The notes below the pieces were generated by a model, which had not been told where the DNA came from, searched no databases, and was given only the letters and a program-made list of their open reading frames with translations. Below are positions 55,989-64,000 of a stretch of DNA of 64,000 nt, piece by piece (positions within the stretch are counted from its first letter, which is position 1; every line of letters begins with the position of its first letter). This DNA is from Rutstroemia sp. NJR-2017a BVV2 (taxonomy: Eukaryota; Ascomycota; Leotiomycetes; Helotiales; Rutstroemiaceae), in NCBI GenBank assembly GCA_002946415.1, contig NJPS01000004.1:67001-131000 (forward strand), given 5' to 3'. A program made the position numbers and the translations under genes.

Positions 55989-58900
55989 TCTGGAACGTAG
56001 AAGCTGACAGCAAGACGCTTGGTGCAAAGCAATATCTACTGAAATGAGAAAAGAACGAGCCACGAAGTTGGAGAACTTACACAATGCTTGTGCGAAATAC
56101 AATTATGGACCTGGAAAGTCATGAGGACATATGCAGCACCGACTGCAAGCTAAGATGAATAATTGAAGATATTCCGACACAACGACGGCGTGCGAAAGTT
56201 AATGTTTGGAAGCACTTGATAATGAATGTTAGAAATAGAGGCAAAGAGTACAATTGAGAAAATCGATGACAAGTTTGGGCAGATCGAATGATCTTACGCA
56301 AGAAGAGAATTGAATAAGGATGAAGTCCACGAGTAAGATTGATGGCGCAAGTGCAAGATAAACAACCAGGAGATCAAGAAAAGCGACTTTGTTGGCACCT
56401 ACGAAGGAGCTTTATGAGTTTTGGAGGAACAACGATGTTGGTCAAGCGGTTGATCAAATAGAAGCCCGCTGCGCCTTAGGATTTGCCCTCCAACTGGACG
56501 GCTCATTGAGGCCATTCCAACATTAATCTGTTGGAGAGCGGCTTCGATGGCGACCTGATTGATATTAGGTGAGCGCTTGTCTCCATTTTTAGGGCTATTT
56601 TTGCGCCGGGCGCTTTCGAAAGAGCAGATAAACGAAAACGCCATCTTGGGGACGGGATGTAGTTCTTTAAATACACGAATGAACATTTCGTGGTGGGAGC
56701 GCGGCAATTGATCTCCTAGCCAGGTACCAATGCAAGCCCGTCGTCGTGATTCGTCATGGTGTCATCTTACCTTTGTACACAAATTTGACGATGCAGAACA
56801 CGGGCTGGAGAGACCGCGCGTAGAATTCTTCGCTGGCGCTGGAATACGATGACATAAGCGCATTCTTTTCTTGGCTTTTCGCGATCTCACAGGTACAAGG
56901 TACAAGTACTTCGTGGTTCCGTAACAGGACAGGATATCCACCGAGCTTCCCCCGCTCGCCTGTCTGCCGGTGCGGTGCCGAGACGTGCCGAGAGAGTCTG
57001 CTAAAATTGGAACGCTTGTCGTGTTGTGTTGGAAAAAGGTGGAGACTTGCGTACTTTGTACGGAAGTACTGTCGATGCTAAGCAGCTAAGGTTACCGAAA
57101 TTGAGGCATGACTGAGGAGCTTTCCAGTCCCCCAGCCTCAACACATCGCATCTTGAGACAGCGTGCAACGGATGAGTAAAAGTTCGAGGGTCGAGGGTCG
57201 AGATTCGAAATTCATCATGTCGTCAGGCGTGTACTCGGTGGTCCGAGGAACCGCATTAAGTAATCTTTTTATGGTGGTAGTAGTAGAAACCTCTCCATTC
57301 TTCCATTCTATGCCATTCCATGGAGAGCGGATGAGGCGTCAAGGCACTCAAGGATCAAGGGACAGGTGAGAAACGCAACAAACTACCAGGAACTTCGCAG
57401 CTTCGCAGCTTCGGAGTTTCGCAACTGCGACGCAGATGCTTGTACTCTGCAGACTCTAAAGCCGTGATAAGGATTATCTTCAATTGATCCCTCATATTCA
57501 ATCTACCAATAGGGCGGGAAAGATGTCTGTTGTCTAACCTACTCAGGTAGTACTTGCGCAAGTAATTAAGTTAACTTAACTTAATTGATTGAAATCAAAC
57601 TGTTCTTACAAAAACTCAAGTTGTCTTCAAGGAAGCATAAACGTTAGCCAAAGGTCAAGCCTTCAAGGTTATGTCCGATTGAGGCTGCGCTGCAACAAAA
57701 CCTCGGATGAACATTTGGCCGCGAAAATCTCATGAACCCTTTTCAACAACTTATGGGGCAAGCAAGCATGAACTTGGAAAAACCTGAATGAATACGAAAG
57801 GAGAGGGAGAGGAGAGGGGACGACACACGCAACGCTTCATAACACACGACAAACATGGGAAGATCTCACACGTGCCGCAGCTTTTATTTGATCTACAAAC
57901 ACACGCGTGGCTATCTGGGCGCACGAGACGTTGGGGGTCTCCAGCGTATGTTCTCTGTTCTCTCTTCTCTCTTCTCGACATGCCGTTCCTCCTCTCTCCC
58001 TTTATCATTCATTATCATTCATTATCATACAGACCAGAGACCACTTCATACAGGGCATATCAGGTACGGAGTGACAAGGTTATACGACGATTGATTCTTT
58101 GCTGTCGAATCCAACATTGATTACGGGAAACTCCTTTACTTGGGTACAGAGTAGATTCATCTACTTTACTCGAGTACGGCTCATGCAATCGGAAGCTCCA
58201 CTTCTTCTCGACCCACGGTTGTTTACGCGTCGCCACATTTTCTTCGATCAAAAGATACAGACGCACAAGGAACTGCCGGGGGGTTGGTGGGGCCAACGGC
58301 TCTGCTATTCCATTTTCTTCCATTTTTCACTTCAGTTCATCCAATCTTATCACCAACTCCACCAGACTTACGAATGGGCTGAGTTTCACCAAGGGGCGCG
58401 CTCTGCGTAGGTACCATCTAAATCCACTCGCTATCCATATCCAAATATTTGTTTCCGTCATCAAAAGCATCCTACGGATAGTATTCCCGGCCTCGAACAA
58501 TTTGATATCAACGAACGGACATTGTCTTGGGTCAGTGCCCGAGTAGTAACGGATGAGCTTTTACAGATCTCTGAGAACATCTCCGGCTATGCATCAGTAT
58601 GTACCGAATAGACACGGATTTTTCTGTTCGGCTCAACGTTGGCATATCGTTGGCTCAGTGCTCCAGGATCGTATTGGTTCCATAAATGTTGTCAAAGTGG
58701 ATTATCAGGCAAACATTTTGAGAATTCTAAACAAAATCCATGGATGGGTACTTCCCGTAACATCCGCTCGAGGTTGTGCTTCTGAGGAGCAAGGTTCTCT
58801 TTACAAGAATTTCTTATCGTTACATCCCAACAACTGAGAAGCTCCACATGCTTCGATTGGACCAACCACTTCGCGCCTTGCGGCCTTTATTTGGATCTTT

Positions 58901-59549
58901 TCAATAGGTTCCTGCAGGCAACTGCCATGGGCCTTCGAAGAGGACATGGAGACCTGTCGTCACTGCTCTTAGACATACACAGCTAAGAACAAGGTTGCAA
59001 GGTCATCCTACCCCTGCCTGCGTTAACAAGACATCGAGATATCACAGATACGAACTGCCAGATGGGTCGTAGAAACATATACTTTCTTGAGCTTGCCGGG
59101 AAAGGCTGCACACAAGTTGGTAAATGTGCGCAAGAGACCCTCTCTCTTATTCAAAGTTACTTCAACCCCGTGCAGCTGTTTCCGAGAATGGAACGATCAT
59201 CTCATTGCTATTACGACGGACCCGAACCATCCTCCAATATTCTCCATAACGCCACAGTCTAGTCAAAGCCTCAAGGTAAGTTAGCATATACATTTGTGGT
59301 TGTCAGGGCCCGCATCCACTTCTTTATACTTTGCTATTTTCGTCTTGCAGCTTTTGTGGATGTGCTGAGTTGCTTCTCTTAAGTAGCTACGGAGAGGCCT
59401 ACGAATCACTCTCCCCAGGTTCGCTCGTTTTCCTCGTCTTTGTTGTCTTTTACCTGTACCATCGGTCAAGATCGACCGCCAACTCTCGTTCCAATTTCCT
59501 ATTTCTTTTCACTCCATTGCATTCAGCAATTGTCAAAGCACAATCCAAG
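55989..59549. other. 3.6-kb intergenic interval, promoter and leader of the GT2 gene
   Basis: No supported gene. ORFs (56399-56707, 57788-58120, 58099-58410, 58553-58837, 59062-59284) are short and unrecognised. It contains short repeats: GGTCGAG heptamers at about 57,181-57,205 and CTTCGCAG octamers at about 57,394-57,415. A probable 5' UTR intron lies at 59276-59350. The length suggests a large regulated promoter for the glycosyltransferase gene. Confidence 0.5.
59276..59350 (+). other. Probable 5' UTR intron of the GT2 gene
   Basis: Strong donor AAG|GTAAGT at 59276 and acceptor CTTGCAG ending at 59350, 75 nt apart, about 200 nt before the ATG at 59550. If used, it lies in the leader and leaves the coding start unchanged. 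Confidence 0.5.
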
Positions 59550-62147
59550 ATGATACAGTTTCCGGAGAGAGCGAGGCAAAATGGGAGCGAAGAGCGCGGT
59601 GAATTCGAACCGATCCCTCAACCTCCGTCCCCTACTTGGAATCATCCCAACCCTTCTCTCACTTCCTTCGATCTCGGGGTCAACAGTAGACCGTCGACCT
59701 TAAGATCATCGACCTATCTGCTTAATAACTACAGTTCGACGACCCTCCTAACTGGAGGTCAGACACCGGGTTCGGTCACACCTGGCCCAGGCCCACGGCC
59801 ATTCTATCACCATAATTCGTTCTCCGCAGCCTCTTCCTATGATGGAGCAACAGCATGTCCGACCCCAGCTTTGCCGGAGGATGATGTTGATAGCGTCGAC
59901 TTCAAGAAAGAAGATCCTTCGTCGATCCGAAAAGTCCGACACTTTAATACTTTCGAGAAGAAATATGATCCAAGCACATTCGTTATCGAAACACTGGACA
60001 AGCATGACGATGTCGCATTCCTACCTCCCTGGAAAAGAAACATGTATCGATTATCACCTCTGTTTACGTTCCTAGCATGCGGCTCTTATTTCCTGTACTA
60101 TTCCTATCGAATTCACTGCACAATCGATGCTCAGAAAGCGTACGGCAAAGTCTACATTATGGCATGGCTGTTCATTGCAGCCGAAGGTTGCGTCGCATGT
60201 AAGTTTAATGTTTTCTTCAACTCTACAACGTATGATATTCTACGATGTTCAAGCGAGCGAAGAACGAGATCTTTACCCACTATTTCGTGGAAAATATCCA
60301 GAATTTACGCACATTTCGTACATTTCGTTGCCAAGAACCCCAACTTACGTACAATGAACTAGGTCCCGCTCTACTCCACCAACTGTACCAGATGTTATCA
60401 ATCCGCGGTCGCTCGCGTCCCAAGTTGCGCATTCGCGGCGATGAGGTTCCAACTGTTGATGTTTTCATCACTTGCTGCGGAGAAGATGTTGATGTTGTTC
60501 TCGATACTACCAGAGCTGCTGCTGCTGTCGACGTAAGTAGTCCTGTCCAGAACCGAAAATTGCTACGAACTAACATTCCACCTTTCAACAGTACCCACAA
60601 GATCGATTCCGCGTGGTTGTTCTCGACGATGGTAAAGATGCTGAACTCGAAAAGGCAGTTAATGATCTAAGTCTTGATTATCCTAATGTTTATTACTATG
60701 CTCGTATCAAGATCAAGGGCGTGCCTCATCATTTCAAGGCTGGAAATCTTACTGGCGGCACCAACTATGTTACGAGTTTGGAAGGCGGAGAAGCCGAATT
60801 TATCGCTGCTTTGGATGCCGATATGATTCCTGAGCCGGACTGGTTGAGAGCTATTATTGCCCATATGGTCATTGATGAGAAGATGGCGCTTGTTTGTCCT
60901 CCACAGGTATGTTTTCCATTTGATTCTTGAAAGCCGGAAAAAGTTATACTGACAGTAAATAGTTGTTCTATAATGTCCCTGAAAATGACCCTCTTTGTCA
61001 ATCTCTCGATGCATTCGTTCATGTCATGGAACCTACAAAAGATGCTAATGGCGTCGCCTGGTGTACCGGTTCAGGTTATGCAATTCGTCGCTCTGCACTC
61101 GATGACATCGGAGGATGGCCAGTTGGATCTCTCGCAGAAGACACTTTTACCTCATCTCTTCTTCTTGGTGCAGGCTGGAAAACCGCCTTCTGTCACGAGG
61201 GTCTCCAATTCGGTACCGTTCCCGACACCATCACCGGTCATCTCAAGCAACGAACTCGCTGGACTCTCGGTACGCTTCAAACTGCCCTCAAGCTCCGTTT
61301 CTGTCTCTGGGGTCCACTTGTCAGGGGAATGGGATTCTTCGCCCGCCTCTCAGCATTTGTTTTCGCCATCGACGCATTCTTCAAGATTTTCCTCCTCATC
61401 GCCCTCCTCACCATTCCCATCGTTCTCATCTCCGGCGGTCAACTAGTCGCCTACTCCACCAACGACCAACTAAAATGGCAAATCCGCTTCTGCTTCGCCT
61501 CTCTCGTCCTCACCCGCCTCAACGAATGGATCACCTACATTCCCTCCGGCTACCGTCTCGCTCAACGCGACAGCGGCGCACAGATGTGGATGGCCCCCTT
61601 CCACGCCAAAACCATCATCCGCTCATTCATCCTCCCATCCTGGCTCGGCGGAAAAGCAATGGCCTTCTCTTCCTCCGGCAGCATCAAATCCGAGCTCAAC
61701 GAGCGCGACCCCAAGACCCGCGCTGGGCTCTTCCGTCGTCTTTGGGTCGTCCTCTGGGACTGCGGCTGCTACATGCATCTCCTGTACATTCTCTTCGTGA
61801 TCGCTGCCGTCACGCTCTCCACCGTAGATGGGATGCTCGACTCCTCGAATAACACGCTGAAGAAGAAACTCGTTTATATGCTTACGCATGCCTGTTGGCC
61901 GCCGATGCTGTGGATGATGTGTTTGACGGCGTGTTTTGAGCCGATTCGATATGCGATTTGGCCGCCGAATATGCCTGACAGAGAGGAGTTGTTGGATAGG
62001 GATCCGAAGACGGGGATTGCGAGACCGAAGGAGGAGTGGAAGAAACAGAGGTATTCGAAAAAGACTTTCTTTCATGAGTTTCAGTATACGTTGATTACGG
62101 CGTTTACGTGTATGGTGTTTGTGGGGGCGTTTTTCATTAGTGTTTAG
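59550..62147 (+). CDS. Cellulose-synthase-like family 2 glycosyltransferase (membrane)
   Basis: Four exons, 59550-60198, 60363-60532, 60592-60906 and 60963-62147, give 772 residues with every join in frame (CVA|CPALLHQL, AAVD|YPQDRF, CPPQ|LFYNVPE). A disordered Ser/Pro N-terminus of about 150 residues precedes two helices (SPLFTFLACGSYFLYYSY, VYIMAWLFIAAEGCVA). The catalytic domain has the processive GT2 pattern: VDVFITCCGED, VLDDG, ALDADMIPEPDW (DxD), a TED-like AEDTFTS and QRTRW. At least five helices follow from about 540. Such enzymes add UDP-sugars to a growing beta-glycan at the plasma membrane; some fungal members are needed for hyphal growth on surfaces. The product here is unknown. 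It is not a chitin synthase by its signature. Start at 59550; an earlier frame from 59331 includes leader and intron sequence. Confidence 0.9.
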
Positions 62148-62665
62148 GGAATGGGAGGAAGGAAGGGATGACAGGAAGACTAGACTGTATGGGTATGAGA
62201 ATGGAAATAGGAATGAGAATGAATATGATCGAGGGCTTGGTTTGATAAATCTAGACGGTGGGCGTTTTGCAGGAATCACGAATATGGTTCGGCGTCTTGA
62301 ATGGTAATACCTAATTTTATATCCAACAGGTATTGTATGTATGTATATTAAAGATAGAATCTAGATATTAATAATATTACATCAAAACATACTCCCTGTT
62401 GCCAAGTCACAAGGTGATCTTATAGATATCAACTAGTTTCATTTCTTCAAATGGTTCCATTATTTCAGTCTATGACTATGATTGCTACTGCTCTATTTGT
62501 GATACATCTGCAAGTATAAGTCTACTTTGAATCTGGATGGTAGGCGTATTGAAGGAATCATAAACATGCATCGACGTCTTAGATAGTCATGTTGAATTGC
62601 TGTTGCTATAATGCGCCATACTACTCACCCAGTCCCTATTTGAAGAAGATCCAGATGGAACTAAC
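62148..62665. other. Intergenic between convergent GT2 and amidohydrolase genes
   Basis: About 0.5 kb, AT-rich, expected to contain both 3' UTRs and poly(A) sites (AATAATATTACATC near 62,370). No gene. A short degenerate direct repeat links about 62,250-62,300 and 62,535-62,590 (TAGACGGTGGGCG / TGGTAGGCGT, AGGAATCA, CGTCTT). Confidence 0.5.
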
Positions 62666-64000
62666 TCAACCCGCATAAGGTAACTCTACAATCTTCCCAT
62701 CAGCAACCACCACCCTCCCATCCTTCACCACATAATTAACCCTCCTAATCACCTCCTCCAACCCCTCCTTCTCCAAATCCCCATCCAGCGCCACCAAATC
62801 CGCCACCCACCCCTCCCCCAACCACCCAAAATCATGCCCGCACCACTCCCCCCCACAAGCCTCCCAACCCCCCAACGTCGCCGCCCTCAAAACCTCCACC
62901 ACCGGCATCCCCGCCCTAACCATCAACTCCAACTCCCTCGCATTCTCCCCATGCGGACTCGCCCCCGTATCCCCCCCACACGCCAACCGCACCCCCATAT
63001 CCCACGCCCTCCTCGTAAACCCCATCGCCCTCTCCAACTCCTCACTATCCGTCCCCGCCTCCGCTTCCGCCACACTCAGCGTCGGCACATAAATCGTCCC
63101 ACACTCCTTCATAACCTCCAGCGCGCGCACACTCCCCCCAAACCCATGCTCCACACTCGTCACCCCCGCTCTGCACGCCATCACAATCGCCTCTTCGGTG
63201 CTCGCATGCGCGGCCACCGGCGCCTTCGCCCGCACCGCCTCTTCCACTATCACGTCCAGCTCCCGCTGGCTCCACATCACCGAGTTCGGATTCCGCTGCC
63301 TCTTCCCCGTAAGTATATCCTCCTTCCCCCCCCTCACCGGCGGGAACTCAATCTCCTCCGCACCCTTCCACCCCGGCTGCGGCCAGCGCAGCGCGCGTCT
63401 TCTATATTCCGCATACACCTTGACCAGATCCGCGCCCGCGCCAATCCGTCTCCTGACCCCTGCCCTGCAGCCCTCTTCCCCATCACACGGATCGCTCAAC
63501 CTCGGTACGATGGTCCCCCCCAGCGCATTTTCCTGCCTGATTTCATAACTCCCCGAACTCGCCAACGGCTCCGTCGCGACGAATAATCGCGGCCCCGGGA
63601 TCAAGCCCCGGTTGATACTGTCCCGCACCCCCAGATCCGCGCTGCCGAGCCCTTCGGTGCCGAGATCCCGGTAGGTGGTGAAGCCGGCGAGGAGCGCGAG
63701 ACGGCAGTGGATGGAGGCGCGCAGGATGCGCGCGGTGAGGGACTCGTCGCGTTCTTGGGCGAGGGAGGGGGCGCGCGCGTAGGCGTGCAGGAAGATGTGG
63801 GTGTGGGCGTCGACGAGGCCGGGGAGGATGGTGTGCTGGGTGAGGTCGAGGTCGGAGGGGGAGAGGGGCGGCAGGGAGGAGGTGGGCCGGGTGAGGGTGC
63901 GGGTTATGAGGCCGCTGTGGGGGGAGATCTGGAGGGAGATGTTGTGGTCGAAGGTGAGGGTTTTGCTGTTGAAGAGGGTGGTGGTGTGGATCCAGTAGGG
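62666..64000 (-). CDS. Metal-dependent amidohydrolase (Xaa-Pro dipeptidase/imidazolonepropionase-like), partial
   Basis: The frame is open without a stop from 62666 to the right edge, so the N-terminus lies outside the window; about 444 residues are visible. Amidohydrolase metal and active-site residues are in order: HxH in LVDAHTHIFLH (about 63,785-63,810), Lys in LVKVYAEY (the carboxylated-lysine position), His in VAAHASTEEA, His in VEHGFGG and Asp in CGGDTGASPHG. This matches binuclear-zinc amidohydrolases annotated as Xaa-Pro dipeptidases or imidazolonepropionase-like proteins, which cut N-acyl or C-terminal-proline substrates. VADLVALDGD and YVVKDGRVV form the usual C-terminal urease-like barrel. 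The gene is visibly richer in G+C than its neighbours, and its coding strand changes from C-rich (5') to G-rich (3') near 63,600. Convergent with the GT2 gene. Confidence 0.85.
   Translation of the reverse strand, partial: PYWIHTTTLFNSKTLTFDHNISLQISPHSGLITRTLTRPTSSLPPLSPSDLDLTQHTILPGLVDAHTHIFLHAYARAPSLAQERDESLTARILRASIHCRLALLAGFTTYRDLGTEGLGSADLGVRDSINRGLIPGPRLFVATEPLASSGSYEIRQENALGGTIVPRLSDPCDGEEGCRAGVRRRIGAGADLVKVYAEYRRRALRWPQPGWKGAEEIEFPPVRGGKEDILTGKRQRNPNSVMWSQRELDVIVEEAVRAKAPVAAHASTEEAIVMACRAGVTSVEHGFGGSVRALEVMKECGTIYVPTLSVAEAEAGTDSEELERAMGFTRRAWDMGVRLACGGDTGASPHGENARELELMVRAGMPVVEVLRAATLGGWEACGGEWCGHDFGWLGEGWVADLVALDGDLEKEGLEEVIRRVNYVVKDGRVVVADGKIVELPYAG

Noticed and set aside
61115..61852. 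245-codon plus-strand ORF inside GT2
   Set aside because: Alternative frame of the GT2 exon, Arg/Ser/His-rich, a product of the C-rich coding strand.
62834..63586. 250-codon plus-strand ORF rich in Arg, Pro and His
   Set aside because: Antisense shadow of the GC-rich amidohydrolase; its composition is dictated by the opposite strand.
1..64000. tRNA genes, CRISPR arrays, intact transposons
   Set aside because: A visual scan for B-box-like GGTTCGAATCC strings, regular spacer arrays, transposase or reverse-transcriptase motifs and long terminal repeats found none that hold up.

Overview
The window reads as nuclear DNA of a filamentous ascomycete. Genes are intron-split, with short introns of about 45-110 nt. 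Most introns carry GT...AG ends and CTRAC-type branch sites. Protein families are typically fungal: CYS3-type bZIP, CSC1/DUF221 channel, Chl4/CENP-N, Git3-like receptor, GH12, GH43, arylsulfotransferase and small secreted proteins. From protein style I lean to Leotiomycetes (Helotiales), but this is inference. I saw no rRNA, tRNA, CRISPR array, intact transposon or secondary-metabolite backbone gene.

Layout. 0.7-2.3 kb: CYS3/MetR-like sulfur regulator (minus). 3.9-7.2 kb: a dynamin-superfamily (SLIP-GC-like) GTPase gene broken by three in-frame stops and one frameshift. 7.45-7.58 kb: a degenerate copy of the sequence that precedes the Chl4 start codon. 7.9-9.4 kb: cytochrome P450 (minus), divergent from Chl4/CENP-N (10.4-11.9 kb). 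Then a TatD nuclease (12.2-13.5), a methyltransferase-like protein (13.7-14.8) and a seven-helix receptor (17.0-18.5). 19.4-24.5 kb: BBE-type FAD oxidase, short-chain dehydrogenase and a beta-carbonic anhydrase-like protein. 24.7-29.8 kb: CSC1/TMEM63 channel and a nitrilase. 30.5-36.9 kb: a small two-helix membrane protein and an 1155-residue coiled-coil protein. 38-56 kb is gene-poor and rich in secretory-pathway proteins: arylsulfotransferase, small cysteine-rich protein, GH43, a large secreted protein with a putative Kex2 site, a Ser/Thr-rich wall-sensor-like protein and a GPI-type GH12-like protein lacking the usual catalytic Glu residues. 59.6-62.1 kb: a cellulose-synthase-like GT2. 62.7 kb to the edge: a metal-dependent amidohydrolase, truncated by the window.

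The genes do not form an obvious operon-like pathway. The shared theme of the right half is cell surface and extracellular carbohydrate, as expected of a saprotroph or plant-associated fungus. Two large-scale patterns stand out. In several genes the coding strand switches from C-rich at the 5' end to G-rich at the 3' end. Several short tandem arrays have a 7-bp period. All exon joins were placed by eye from splice motifs and frame continuity; none is backed by transcripts.
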